DNA of 64,000 bases from Sinobacterium caligoides (GCF_003752585.1 NZ_RKHR01000003.1:1302001-1366000); one strand, 5' to 3'; positions 44,771 to 54,723 are shown, counted from the stretch's first letter. The notes: generated by a model not told the origin, from the letters alone. A program made the numbers and translations.

Positions 44771-45679
44771 TCATTCAATCACGTCAAGCTTACCTTTGAC
44801 CTCAACGTCTGCTACAATTTTTATTTTTTCAGCATTTATATAAATAGTGCCATCACCCGACAACTTTAAACGAACCTTTTTATCGACCTTAACATCAACA
44901 CTACCATCACCATCTTCATTTATTTCCAGAGAGCACTTACCATTCAAATCAACAAGAAATCTTGAGCTATCACCATCTTCACTTATTTCCAAACAGCGCT
45001 TACTATTCAAGTTAACAAGAAATTTTGAGCTATCACTAGCCTCTTTCATTTCTAAGCGGCACTTATTATTTAAATCAACCAGAAAGCTTGAGCTATCATC
45101 AACCTCATTAATTTCCAAACTGTATTTATTTTTTAAATTAACAAGGATTTTTGAGCTATTTTCTTGCAGCGTGCTGACAACATCAACACCTAACTCACCA
45201 CCAGGCTCGTACCTCTGATTCAATTCAAAAATATGTTTTTCTTTATCGTAATCAATTTGCGTACCATCCCCATAAATACGCGAGTGAATTTTTCCAGCCT
45301 CTTTTCGTTTCAGATAACTTTCATCAGGCATATTCCCCTTATTAAAGTCATGTTTATCACTATAGAGACTGCCAACAATTATCCCCTGCTGCAAATCACC
45401 TGATGGCACGACAATACAAACCTGCTCATCAAGCTGTGGTTTCCAATACTCCAAATCTTCACCAGCCCTTGGCGCTAACCATGGCATCCACAATCTAACA
45501 GACCTGCCTTCTTCTGCCTCGCCTATTTCTACAAGAACCACTTGCTTAACAAACCCTTCGCCCTCCTTCTCTTCATCTTTCTTCTCTTTTTTTTCTTTAT
45601 CCGTAGAATCAACAACACGACCAATCACAACCAAATCACTAACTTTCGCATGAATCTGGCATAGCTTATTCATCAGCAT
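44771..45679 (-). CDS. Baseplate spike protein V with a repeated needle
   Basis: A 302-residue P2 gpV-type spike. An OB-fold base spans ~15-115 (RLWMPWLAPRAGEDLEYWKPQLDEQVCIVVPSGDLQQGIIVGSLYS). A beta-helical needle follows, including four 21-residue repeats (residues 175-258; SSKILVNLKNKYSLEI, SSSFLVDLNNKCRLEM, SSKFLVNLNSKRCLEI, SSRFLVDLNGKCSLEI) and a shorter fifth. An acidic/Lys-rich insert lies at ~24-43. P2 gpV is 211 residues, so the needle is extended. No terminal HxH iron motif is evident. Confidence 0.9.
   Translation of the reverse strand: MLMNKLCQIHAKVSDLVVIGRVVDSTDKEKKEKKDEEKEGEGFVKQVVLVEIGEAEEGRSVRLWMPWLAPRAGEDLEYWKPQLDEQVCIVVPSGDLQQGIIVGSLYSDKHDFNKGNMPDESYLKRKEAGKIHSRIYGDGTQIDYDKEKHIFELNQRYEPGGELGVDVVSTLQENSSKILVNLKNKYSLEINEVDDSSSFLVDLNNKCRLEMKEASDSSKFLVNLNSKRCLEISEDGDSSRFLVDLNGKCSLEINEDGDGSVDVKVDKKVRLKLSGDGTIYINAEKIKIVADVEVKGKLDVIE
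44906..45157 (-). repeat. Four 63-bp repeats inside the spike gene
   Basis: The coding DNA for spike residues 175-258 is a tandem array of four 63-bp units that keep the reading frame. Each encodes Ser-Ser-x-Phe/Ile-Leu-Val-Asn/Asp-Leu-x-x-Lys. Confidence 0.9.
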
Positions 45680-45723
45680 ACGTTCACCAACACAATTAAT
45701 TTTATCAAAAACCTAATGATCAA

Positions 45724-46068
45724 CTATCGCTGCTCGACCTTTAGGTCCTCAAGAGTAAACATGCGATTCTCAAGTAGGTATAACGCTTCCAGCGATATGC
45801 TAATAACGCCAGACTCAATACTATTCACCTCAACCTTACGCACCTTAACGCGCGGCTCATATCGATCTAGGGCCTCGATAACCGACGTACGTATCCCTGC
45901 AATGAGCGTCGCGTTAACAGGACTGTCAATCAACGAGAACAGACCACAACCGTAGTCACGACGCATCACCCTTGAGCCAATAGGCGTTGTTATAATATCT
46001 ATTATTGATTGCTTGAGATGCGATACCGAGTCGATAACTTTCCCTGTTTCATTGTTCATACCTTGCAC
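45724..46068 (-). CDS. Baseplate wedge protein W (gp25-like)
   Basis: A 114-residue GPW/gp25 protein, the lysozyme-like wedge core. LKQSIIDIITTPIGSRVMRRDYGCGLFSLID near residues 18-48 and IRTSVIEALDRYEPRVKVRKVEV are diagnostic. AAAAGGAA lies before a GTG at 46068 (codon 1); an ATG three codons on is possible. It is the first gene of the tail operon, 44 bp ahead of gpV. Confidence 0.95.
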   Translation of the reverse strand: MQGMNNETGKVIDSVSHLKQSIIDIITTPIGSRVMRRDYGCGLFSLIDSPVNATLIAGIRTSVIEALDRYEPRVKVRKVEVNSIESGVISISLEALYLLENRMFTLEDLKVEQR

Positions 46069-46435
46069 GATAAAATTCCTTTTAAAACAAATACTCGATG
46101 ATTAGCAGCGAATAAAACGTAACAACACGCAAACTTTTCTTGCACCTTCAAAGAGGTATTTACAACTTTCAATGTATTGTTTTGTAATTTACCGACTTCA
46201 CGGGAAGTAAACTCGGCTTTATCGATGATCATTTACACCATCAGTTTAACGGAATTATTCGCAGTACAGTCGACAGCAATAGCTCGCGAAAACATCACCT
46301 ACACGAATAGTCAGCGACAGGCTAAATATTCATTATTAAGAGGGAGGTTTCATCGACCGTTTAAGCCAGGCACAAAGCCAGAAGAGATACGGGGGGGGAC
46401 AAGGGGGGAGGAGAGAAAAGGTTTAGTACATCAAC
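46069..46435. other. Upstream region of the tail operon
   Basis: About 365 AT-rich bases that should hold the tail-operon promoter, with a long leader. I cannot identify a confident sigma70 or LexA-type box. An 8-G run at 46392-46399 is close to the neighbouring gene's end. A 99-codon plus-strand frame is not supported. Confidence 0.5.
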
Positions 46436-46948
46436 CTAGTCGAGCATTTCAATCAACTTCTTTTTCATTGGTTTAACCCAACTTTCTTTTAATGAGGCAG
46501 ACAACAACCCTAAGCCATCAAGCTCATCACACAGTTTCATCTGATGAGCAAGATCGAACATATCGAGCTGACGACAAATCTTGCCACTGTCATTAAAGGT
46601 AATAAAGGACACGCCGGGAGTTTCATAGTGACGGCCATCTGCCCGCCTGCCGGGCCCCCTATTCATCCAGTGGTTAATAACCTTGTTCTCTTCCCCTATA
46701 TAGACACCTGTATAGGGAAACGTCCAAGCCTCCCAGCCATAGGCCATATCACGGCCATAGTGTGTCGATTTTATAGCCTCGATACCAATCGACTCTACCA
46801 ACAACACACCGGCATATTCGCAGGTATAAACACAGTCTTCGGCATACATCTCTTCGACGAAAAATGTCCACTCATTCCTCTCGTCGGCTTCTGCGTGAAA
46901 GCGTACGAGATCATTAGCGCGTTGACGAAGTGTTTCAGGGCATAGCAT
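46436..46948 (-). CDS. SnoaL-like / NTF2-fold protein
   Basis: A 170-residue protein of the NTF2-like superfamily: alpha-helical start, then beta-sheet segments EDCVYTCEYAGVLLVESIGIEAIK, WEAWTFPYTGVYIGEENKVINHWMNRGPG and YETPGVSFITFNDSGKICRQLDMFDLAHQM. Members are small cone-shaped enzymes or binding proteins of many functions, so none is assigned. It has no link to the tail operon visible besides adjacency. Confidence 0.75.
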   Translation of the reverse strand: MLCPETLRQRANDLVRFHAEADERNEWTFFVEEMYAEDCVYTCEYAGVLLVESIGIEAIKSTHYGRDMAYGWEAWTFPYTGVYIGEENKVINHWMNRGPGRRADGRHYETPGVSFITFNDSGKICRQLDMFDLAHQMKLCDELDGLGLLSASLKESWVKPMKKKLIEMLD

Positions 46949-47110
46949 TTATGCACATCCTTTTTTTTGTTTTCCAATGTAAAATTATCGATTCATCGCA
47001 AAGGGAAAATACAACAAACATTAACAACCTTATTAACCCCAAAGACGTCGCTAACCAATCGTTTACGGCCCACGCTAATTCTTCCGCAGGCCGATTACTC
47101 TACAGCCAAA

Positions 47111-47527
47111 TTAGTACTCATTTTTAACTACGACGGTATTTGCAAGTTTGTCATGCCAACCTTGCTTTCGGTTATCAAAACCCATCCAAATAAAACCTAT
47201 CAATAAAGGAACAAACGAAACAACATAGGCTAAAAATCGTATGATTAAACGTCTTTTTGAAACCTGGTTTAATGAATCAGCGTCAACGATAGTCAAATTA
47301 AACATCATCTTACCCGGCGAAGACGCGTGACACGCCCAAAACCAAACGATTAACAGCATCGGCACAGCAAAACGAAGCAAGAGCGAAATATAATCATCGA
47401 CATTGATGGTTGTAGAGCCATATAAGACTAGTAAAATTGCATCGACTAAAATTGCAATCCAGATATTATCCACCAAGGCCGCCAATGTTCGTTCCCAGAA
47501 CCCTGAGTACACCACATCTTTATTCAT
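47111..47527 (-). CDS. RDD-family membrane protein
   Basis: A 138-residue inner-membrane protein with three or four helices. The segment FWERTLAALVDNIWIAIL near residue 10 has an Asp in the first helix (the RDD position, here with Arg-x5-Asp), SPGKMMFNLTIVDAD lies in the loop, and FDNRKQGWHDKLANTVVV is the typical end. RDD proteins have been proposed as transporters or channels; substrate unknown. Confidence 0.85.
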   Translation of the reverse strand: MNKDVVYSGFWERTLAALVDNIWIAILVDAILLVLYGSTTINVDDYISLLLRFAVPMLLIVWFWACHASSPGKMMFNLTIVDADSLNQVSKRRLIIRFLAYVVSFVPLLIGFIWMGFDNRKQGWHDKLANTVVVKNEY

Positions 47528-47896
47528 TATTTATCCAACTGAAAACGCATCGACACTGATAATTGGCCGGCATTAATTTTATCGTTATAATATGTTGAGC
47601 CACATAAAATGACCCTCCCGCACAGGCTACACAAACAAGCAGTTATTAAAGTAATGATTTTTGTTAATTATTCGTTCAACTCTGAACAGACATTACCAGA
47701 TAGATAAGTCACAGGCAATTACAGAGTAAATGCAACAAACTACTCCGCACACGCACTATTTAAAATTGTATAAAGAGCTTACTACCGAAACATATTGCTC
47801 TAGAAACCCCAGCGCAGTGCACTTAACGAATTATCCTCCGCGCTGCGCATTGCACAAGAGCCGACCGGTCCGCACACAAGATATGTGACACCTCGC
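47528..47896. other. Intergenic gap between RDD and amidohydrolase genes
   Basis: About 370 bp upstream of the RDD gene. Nothing beyond AT-rich sequence and presumed promoter DNA is seen. Confidence 0.5.
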
Positions 47897-49651
47897 CTAA
47901 CGTTCGTGTACTCTACCTTCGAATACCGTGCCGATGATTTTTATTTCACGTAACTGATCGGGCTTTACGCTGTAAGGGTTTTTTTCAAGTACTACAAAAT
48001 CTGCTTTTTTACCCGATTGTATACTGCCAATGTCTCTATCTAAGCCAAGAATGTAGGCGGCATCAATCGTCACCGCCTTCAGCGCCTCATCCACCGTTAA
48101 TGCCCGTGGCGGAATTTTTTCTTTACCACTGACCGTCATGCGCGTCATGGCCGCCCAGGCCAATAGCAACGGCTTCGATGGCGCCATGCCAAAGTCCGAG
48201 TGCAGCGCGACAGGTACCCCTCTATCCACCAAACCTGATAGGGGGACGATACGGCCGGCGCGATCATAGCCGAGCCCGACCTCTGAGTAACTGTCACCGA
48301 GCAAGTACAGGTAATACGGGTTTGCCGACACCGCCGCACCCAAATCGGCTGTGCGCCGATTAATGCGATCATCTGCGTAGCCATAGTGCTCGATGATGAA
48401 ACTGTGCGGCGGCCTCGTTGTTTTCGCCTGTATCGCCTGCAGAATATCTAATGCATTATCGATTCCGGCGTCACCGTTGGCATGCACATGGATGCGATAG
48501 CCCGCATCCCAGTATTTTTGTGCCTGCTGCAAAAATACCTCACGAGGCGTCAACCACTGCCCCTTGTGCCCGTCGATATAGCCCGGCGGATGCAGCTTCA
48601 TCATCTGTGAAAACATCGCACCGTCAGAGAAGAACTTTACCCGCCGCCCGTTGACGATCTGCGGCACCAAGGAAGGCTTATTCAAACGCTCATCCAACAG
48701 ATTGAACGAGACCTCCAAGCCACCATTTTGCAACGCGACTTTATAGGCATCCGGCACAATCACAGTACGGTAAAAAACCTGCTTATCCACTAGGTTACGC
48801 TGGTAGTTATCGACTTCGAGCTGAATATTTACCGCACCAAAGCTCATATCACTGACTGTTGTCACGCCATTACCCTGCAGGTACTGGTTCAGCCGATCAA
48901 ATCCTGCGTCGATAAACTTCGGCGCCAATATATACGAAGCGAGACGTGTCACTGCCACTTCAAAAAAGCCGTTTTCAGTAAAGCTGCCTTCTCGATAGTT
49001 TATTGTTTCCGCATATTGCTCACCAATATCACTCTCTTTTAGCTTCATCCAGTTGAGCGCAGCGCTATTAAATACCGCAGCGTGTGCCGACCTTTGCCAT
49101 ACCATCACGGGTTTTTCTGTACCTAGACGCTCATCCAATAGTTTCCGTGTCATCGGCCCATGCTCGGGCGCCGACCAGCCCCATGTGATAAATATCGGCG
49201 TATCCGAGTTCGCGTCTTGTTTCACGGCCTCCTTTAACCGCAGCCAGTAGCTTTCCGGACTCTTCGTCGCCGGTATATTGTCCCCAAGCACCTGCCATTG
49301 CTCCGGCGTTATCCATACCGAGCTCAACTGAATGGCCCCCAACAATGGGTGCATGTGCGGATCGATTAAGCCGGGAAAGATTATTTTATCGGCAAAGCGC
49401 TGATCGACACGATGTGGCGCGCTGCTCAGCCAAGGGCGTAGCTCTTCCAGGGTGCCAACCGAGATAATCCGCCCATCCCGCACCGCCACAGCGGTCGCCT
49501 CGGGCAGTGTCGGATCCATGGTAATTATTTTTTTCGCGGTATAGACCGTGATTAAACTAGCGGGCTCGGCTCGCACTGACAGCGCAACAGCACTCAGCAT
49601 GAGTAGCCACAGCCCCCTCCATATCCATAAACATCTTCGCTTTGCCAGCAT
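47897..49651 (-). CDS. Exported amidohydrolase (YtcJ-like)
   Basis: A 584-residue metal-dependent amidohydrolase of the family-3 type. A signal peptide or anchor (MLAKRRCLWIWRGLWLLMLSAVALSVRA) precedes the enzyme. The HxH site is in PGLIDPHMHPLLGA, and later ligands are in IHVHANGDAGIDNAL and ALHSDFGMAPS. KADFVVLEKNPYSV near the end is typical of the beta-domain. The start at 49651 has a strong GGGAGG eight bases upstream; an open 41-codon extension is not needed. The substrate is unknown; relatives act on varied amides. Confidence 0.85.
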   Translation of the reverse strand: MLAKRRCLWIWRGLWLLMLSAVALSVRAEPASLITVYTAKKIITMDPTLPEATAVAVRDGRIISVGTLEELRPWLSSAPHRVDQRFADKIIFPGLIDPHMHPLLGAIQLSSVWITPEQWQVLGDNIPATKSPESYWLRLKEAVKQDANSDTPIFITWGWSAPEHGPMTRKLLDERLGTEKPVMVWQRSAHAAVFNSAALNWMKLKESDIGEQYAETINYREGSFTENGFFEVAVTRLASYILAPKFIDAGFDRLNQYLQGNGVTTVSDMSFGAVNIQLEVDNYQRNLVDKQVFYRTVIVPDAYKVALQNGGLEVSFNLLDERLNKPSLVPQIVNGRRVKFFSDGAMFSQMMKLHPPGYIDGHKGQWLTPREVFLQQAQKYWDAGYRIHVHANGDAGIDNALDILQAIQAKTTRPPHSFIIEHYGYADDRINRRTADLGAAVSANPYYLYLLGDSYSEVGLGYDRAGRIVPLSGLVDRGVPVALHSDFGMAPSKPLLLAWAAMTRMTVSGKEKIPPRALTVDEALKAVTIDAAYILGLDRDIGSIQSGKKADFVVLEKNPYSVKPDQLREIKIIGTVFEGRVHER

Positions 49652-50038
49652 TATCGGCCTCCCTATCATGCTCTGGACTATCGCTAGAAGGCTAAGTATA
49701 GGCATGATTAGCCGAATGATTGAGCACGATGCAACACAAGCAAGCATACCCAATAGCCAGCCAATCACCGACATGGCAAATGCAATTGCCCAAAGTGAAG
49801 ATGAATTTACTCTAGGTCCCTAGGACTACCTGTGGATAACCCGGCAGCTGGTTGACCGATTAAACCAACTGAAGCTACAACTAAAACTGATTAACCGGTA
49901 GCCCTGTAGCTCTCCAGCCCTTGTATACCGGCGCGGCTAACAGGAAACTAGCCTCGATCAATAAAGCTGACGCCAGCAACACTTATAATACTCTGTCTAC
50001 TGATACTGCCCACGGGCCTACTAACAAGCGAGAACAAC
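49652..50038. other. Intergenic region between the amidohydrolase and yggL-like genes
   Basis: About 385 bp between divergent genes; must carry both promoters. A CATAC-like and a TTTACTC-type AT-rich patch can be seen but no confident promoter. No gene. Confidence 0.45.
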
Positions 50039-50371
50039 ATGAGCAACACACAGTCCAGACGCCTACGTAAAAAACTCTACCTGGGAGAATTTGCTATCTT
50101 GGGCTTCGAGTTCTCAAGCCAACTTAGCTTCAACGACGAAGCCGGCTACGACGCCTTTTTTGACGGCCTCATCGCGCTGATTGATGGTCGCGAGCTGATG
50201 ATTAGCGGCGGCGGCAACAAGTCTCATTTTGAGGGCTTTGTGACGTCTAACCAACGCTATGGTTCCACCAGCGAGGACGATCGTAATGCCGTTCAAGCTT
50301 GGTTGACTGCGCAAGAATGCGTCAGCGACATCAAGGTCGGCGAGCTAACCGATGTCTACTACGGTAGCTAG
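50039..50371 (+). CDS. yggL: YggL-family 50S ribosome-binding protein
   Basis: A 110-residue DUF469 protein. RRLRKKLYLGEFAILGFEFS near the start and the C-terminal VGELTDVYYGS are family signatures, with GGGGNKSHFEGFVTS in the middle. E. coli YggL binds the large ribosomal subunit; its exact role in assembly or hibernation is not settled. It is a single-gene unit. Confidence 0.88.
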   Translation: MSNTQSRRLRKKLYLGEFAILGFEFSSQLSFNDEAGYDAFFDGLIALIDGRELMISGGGNKSHFEGFVTSNQRYGSTSEDDRNAVQAWLTAQECVSDIKVGELTDVYYGS

Positions 50372-50781
50372 CCTGCGGTAAAACACTCTCTGCGGGGGCT
50401 TAGACGACTACGGTAGTTTTAAGTCCACCGCCAAATATAGCTTTTCTCTGCTCTCACTTTCGGTAGCGTAGATCTCAATACTAATACCATCCTCACTGAC
50501 TATCTGCCGCAACACCTTTCACTGTTGCCACCTGTCACACTACGTCGTCTTTACCTCCCCCCCCCCTGGCCTCGTCTCTTGATCTGAGCCTCTGTAGAGT
50601 ATGAAACAAGCATAAAAGTGTTTTTAACAACGATATGAAAATTAATACCCCATTCAAAAACAACCAAAGCACAGCGCATTATCGTCATCATCCTGTCACA
50701 CTTTAAAAATATACTCTGTACACGTTCCCTCCTCCCTTTTTCTTCTTTATACGCTCAACCTAGTCGCCCCGGTGGTTATCG
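50372..50781. other. Intergenic region before the EamA transporter
   Basis: About 410 bp with no gene. It contains a 10-C run at 50557-50566. Presumed promoter of the next gene lies at the right end. Confidence 0.5.
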
Positions 50782-51627
50782 ATGCATGCAAATGATTTGG
50801 CTATACTGCTGGTACTGGCTGCAGCGATATTGCACGCAAGCTGGAACGCCATCATCAAAAAAGGCCACGACCGTTTACTATCAATGGCACAGGTCGATGT
50901 CTTTGGTCTGTGTATCTGCCTACCACTGTTCCCGTTTGTCGGCTGGCCCAGCCCGCATATCTGGCTATACATCGCTGGCTCTACGGTATTTGCCACCTAC
51001 TACAAGCTGTGCCTAGTGCGCGCATACAAGCTGGCCGACTTTAGCCAGGTCTACCCTGTACTGCGGGGCACACCGCCGTTGTTGGTCGTCGCCTTTTCAG
51101 TATTATTTCTCGATGATGCACTCAACGCCTACATCATTGGTGGCATCACACTGTTATCCATCGGTATTTTTAGCATTATACTTTCTGGAAAAAGTGCATC
51201 CCCCAGCAGCAGCAAATACTTGTTGCACGCACTACTCGGCGGTATCTGCATTGCCAGCTACAGCATTATTGACGGTTTAGGGGCACGCGAGGCAAAAAAC
51301 GCCCTGCAATACGCGACCTACTTACACTTCATCACCTGCTTGCCGCTGCCAATCAGCACGTTCAAGACACAGCGCCATAAACTCACCAGCTACATCCAAT
51401 CCTATTGGCCTGAGGGCCTGTTCGCAGGTGGTTGTTGTGCCCTCGCCTATACCCTCGTGTTATGGGCGATGACCATCGCCCCCATCGCACAGGCCGCGGC
51501 GCTACGTGAGAGCAGTATTATTTTCGCCGGCATTATTGGCAGCTTCTTTTTTAAGGAACACCTTGGCCACTACCGTATATTAGCCTGCATTCTGGTCGCC
51601 ATGGGCGCCATGATGATCAAGGGCTGA
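50782..51627 (+). CDS. EamA/DMT-family transporter
   Basis: A 281-residue protein with ten predicted helices in two EamA repeats. The N-terminal AAAILHASWNAIIKKG and FSQVYPVLRGTPPLLVVAFSVLFLDD, and the second-half QAAALRESSIIFAGIIGSFFFKEHLG, match drug/metabolite transporters. Members export amino acids, purines or metabolites; the substrate is not clear here. Confidence 0.88.
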   Translation: MHANDLAILLVLAAAILHASWNAIIKKGHDRLLSMAQVDVFGLCICLPLFPFVGWPSPHIWLYIAGSTVFATYYKLCLVRAYKLADFSQVYPVLRGTPPLLVVAFSVLFLDDALNAYIIGGITLLSIGIFSIILSGKSASPSSSKYLLHALLGGICIASYSIIDGLGAREAKNALQYATYLHFITCLPLPISTFKTQRHKLTSYIQSYWPEGLFAGGCCALAYTLVLWAMTIAPIAQAAALRESSIIFAGIIGSFFFKEHLGHYRILACILVAMGAMMIKG

Positions 51628-51869
51628 ACGCTCATAAAATAACGCCCCCCCATCAAAACCTAACGCCACGACTCTAACGCCTCGCCTCTAACACCTTTAA
51701 TTATTCCACACGTAAAAAACCAGCCACAGTAATCCATAGCTGGTTTCTTAATATCATGTCTGAGAAAAATATGCCCGACTTAATGAAACAACGCTATACG
51801 CAGTAACATCTCGACACTAAAAGCCAGTATAAACCGGTCATCGAGCGATCTTCTTAGAGTTGATTAAAT

Positions 51870-52097
51870 CTATTTATTTAAGCCGTTAAATGTATCCCGA
51901 GCAAGCTCGCTGATTTCCTTTTCAGACAGGTATTTCGACATATTGTTTGCAACAACACTATGAACCTCTGCGAGAGTCAACTCACCGTCAGAGTTTTTAT
52001 CGTAAGAGTTGAAACGTGCTTGCTGAGCTTTCAACGCTTCAGCCGCATCGATAATTCCGTCGTTGTTAATGTCGAACTTTGAACTTTGAATTGCCAT
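51870..52097 (-). CDS. Small EF-hand protein
   Basis: A 75-residue protein with two canonical EF-hand loops, DINNDGIIDAAE near residue 9 and DKNSDGELTLAE near 33, whose Asp, Asn and Glu ligands are in place. It lacks a clear signal peptide, so it may bind calcium in the cytoplasm. Ca-binding function is by family; its partner is unknown. It lies next to a long empty stretch. Confidence 0.78.
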   Translation of the reverse strand: MAIQSSKFDINNDGIIDAAEALKAQQARFNSYDKNSDGELTLAEVHSVVANNMSKYLSEKEISELARDTFNGLNK

Positions 52098-52869
52098 AAC
52101 TTATTGCACCATTACTTGGTTGTTAGATTGGGTTAGGAGGTACATATGATCATTCAAGCGAAATCACGTCAAGCACAAGAGACAAATAAAATAAAAAAAC
52201 AATCGGTCTTCTATTTTGTTTTTAAATAATACCTGTATGACCATACTGTGTGACCTAGATCATTCTGAACTCCGGGGGATATGCAATGATAATAAGGCGT
52301 AACCTGCGCCAACCCAACCCTCCCCCTCTTTAAAGCTAGAGCAAAGAGCTCAGTCTTTTTATATGACACCTAAAATAAAAAGAAGGGGAACAACAAAAAC
52401 ATAAAAGCTGGCAGCATTAATAAAAAAAAAGCCAACACACTCTGACGCTTTGTTTTCAGTGAGTACATAGGACCATCAAGCCGCACAGCAATATTATTAA
52501 AATTGTGTTCAGTGAAAACATAAATTCCGTTATCACTATAATCTTGTCGCCATTACAGATCCAACTAAGCTCTTCGACTCACCTGCAAGCGAGCCTGTAA
52601 AGTCTAACGACATCTCCAGCGCCATAAAAAACTCTTTCAACGCCACCGACTTTCACTTGCAGGACCAACAATTACAAACAACATTTTAAATTCTCTTAAT
52701 AGTTGAAAATTTTCAACATTAAAGTAGATACGTCACTGTAAAAAATACAATAATGCACACGCTATTTTCGGACATATCGAAAGCTAAGGGAATCGAAACA
52801 CCTAACAGCCTAAACGTGTCAACCAAGCAAACAGGCAAGGAGTAACCCAGACCACCTGACCGCCCCCAT
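52098..52869. other. Long empty stretch
   Basis: About 770 bp AT-rich sequence with no supported gene. A 30-codon frame, 52753-52845 (MHTLFSDISKAKG...), lacks a clear ribosome-binding site. It could carry a small RNA, but no distinct hairpin besides the terminator at its right end is visible. Confidence 0.5.
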
Positions 52870-52897
52870 AAAAAAGCCCCGTCATGCGGGGCTTTTC
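52870..52897. terminator. Bidirectional terminator after the helicase gene
   Basis: An 8-bp stem AAGCCCCG / CGGGGCTT with a 5-base loop is flanked by A and T runs on either side, so it can work on both strands. It lies 58 bp after the helicase stop. Confidence 0.9.
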
Positions 52898-52954
52898 ATC
52901 CTAGGGCAGGACTATTTTTAAAGCACTCATCAGCCTAGGCTATCGGCTCAGCTG

Positions 52955-54244
52955 CTACTTAACCCGCGACCAGATATCGGCATTTACCGTAGGCTTGTTT
53001 TTACGTTTCTTCTTACCGCTACCCTCTGGCCTTACCATCGGCTTTGCCACTGCCAGCAACGCCTGAACGCTTGCCTCATCGACCTCGAAGCCTTCGACTT
53101 GCTCACGCTCAAGCCGAATCTTATTCTTCTTCTCAATGACTCTGAAGTGATGGTAGTCCTCATGGTCAATCAGCGACAGCGCTAGACCAACCTCGCCGGC
53201 ACGACCACTACGACCGATGCGGTGCATATAATCTGCCGGGCTTCTTGGCAAGTTGAAGTTAATGACAACAGGCAACTTTTCTATATCAAGGCCACGGGCT
53301 GCGATGTCAGTGGCAATCAACACCTCGATCTCGCCGGCTTTAAACGCCTCAAGCACCCGCTGTCGTGCGCCCTGGCCAATATTGCCATGGAACACTGCAG
53401 CGGCAATACCCCGCTTGGAGAGCTTCTCTGCCAGGTGCTCACAGTGATTCTTCGCATTGACAAAGATCAGCGCCTGTCGCCATTGGTGTTGCTTAATCAA
53501 GTGCGCCAACACCGCCGTCTTCTCCCCCTGATTCACCGTGAACACACGCTGAACGAGGGTGCTCGCATCCGCACTCTGCAGCTGCACCTCAACCGGATCT
53601 TTCAGTAACTTGTGGGTTAACGTCTGTACCTGCTCCGGAAAGGTCGCCGAGAACAGCAGGGTTTGTTTCTTCGCCGGCAGCAGCGACAATATCGCCGACA
53701 ACTCCTCAGTAAAACCCAGGCTCAACATCCTATCGGCTTCATCGAGTACCAAAGCTTTTACCCGGTCGAGCTTGATCGCGTTACTCGAAATCAAGTCGAG
53801 CAACCTGCCCGGAGTTGCTACCAGAATATCGCTGCCACCCCGCAATGCCTGCATTTGCGTATTCACCGATACCCCACCAAACACCGACACGGTTTTTATC
53901 TCACCGTTAAAGTGCACCGCGTAGGATTTGATGCTGTCAGCCACCTGCTTTGCGAGCTCTCGAGTAGGCACCAAAATCAGCCCCGTCACGTAGTTACCCT
54001 GACCACGCTTGCGACTGAATGATTGCTTAGCATACAACTGCTGCAACAGCGGCAACGCAAACGCTGCGGTCTTCCCCGAGCCAGTATTAGCACCGCCAAT
54101 GAAATCACACCCCTCTAACACACTCGGGATGGCTTGCGCCTGAATGGGCGTAGGCTGTTGATATTCCAGCTCAGTTAGTCGGGCCAACAAGGGCGGAATA
54201 AGGCCAAGCTCGGTGAAGCTGGCAGGCACTTTAACGGTTGTCAT
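52955..54244 (-). CDS. rhlE: DEAD-box RNA helicase, RhlE-like
   Basis: A 429-residue ATP-dependent RNA helicase. Motifs in order: Q motif PTPIQAQAIP, I GANTGSGKTAAF, Ia PTRELAKQ, Ib TPGRLL, II DEADRML, III SATFP, V ATDIAARGLDIE and VI HRIGRSGRAG. The C-terminal tail is Lys/Arg-rich (GSGKKKRKNKPTV). It probably aids ribosome assembly or mRNA decay. The ATG at 54244 (MTTVKVPASFTELGL) is chosen because the conserved part begins there. Confidence 0.93.
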   Translation of the reverse strand: MTTVKVPASFTELGLIPPLLARLTELEYQQPTPIQAQAIPSVLEGCDFIGGANTGSGKTAAFALPLLQQLYAKQSFSRKRGQGNYVTGLILVPTRELAKQVADSIKSYAVHFNGEIKTVSVFGGVSVNTQMQALRGGSDILVATPGRLLDLISSNAIKLDRVKALVLDEADRMLSLGFTEELSAILSLLPAKKQTLLFSATFPEQVQTLTHKLLKDPVEVQLQSADASTLVQRVFTVNQGEKTAVLAHLIKQHQWRQALIFVNAKNHCEHLAEKLSKRGIAAAVFHGNIGQGARQRVLEAFKAGEIEVLIATDIAARGLDIEKLPVVINFNLPRSPADYMHRIGRSGRAGEVGLALSLIDHEDYHHFRVIEKKNKIRLEREQVEGFEVDEASVQALLAVAKPMVRPEGSGKKKRKNKPTVNADIWSRVK

Positions 54245-54723
54245 TAAGAAAGAGCTCAGGGCTAAGATAGGTGGTGCTATTTTAGCGTATTTAACGCTCG
54301 CCAAATAGGGGGTAGCTCAGTGCCAACGAAAAGGTACTCTAGGCCGCAATAACTGGCAAGTAATATCAAAGAAGGCGCTTACAGCTGACATCGGGCTAAC
54401 GCTTAAAGTAAGATCGCCCTTGAACACTCATTACTGCATGAAGGGAAATTATGATGACAGCTATCGACAAAAATGGGCCATCAGGACAGGGGAACTTGCT
54501 TAGCCGAAGACCTGAACCTTTAAGAAAACGCTCAGCGACAAGAAAATGATAAAGATAAAGATAATAATGTTAAATACGGGCCGCCAGAGCAGCCCTTACT
54601 AACATTAATTCAACGCTAACTTAACACAGCTAAACCTATTGCAGTAACATCACAAGCAACAGTATTGCACTCTCCTAAACGAGAAACTATATAACATGAA
54701 AGTCGAGAGTATATATCGGGATG
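54245..54723. other. Intergenic region between helicase and a small secreted-protein gene
   Basis: About 480 bp with no gene. It is the presumed promoter of the helicase on the right of that gene. Confidence 0.45.

Noticed and set aside
33457-46068. Type VI secretion or Afp/PVC-type injection system
   Set aside because: gpU, gpX, gpD, FI, FII and E/E' are P2-type; there are no Tss genes and no AAA+ ATPase.
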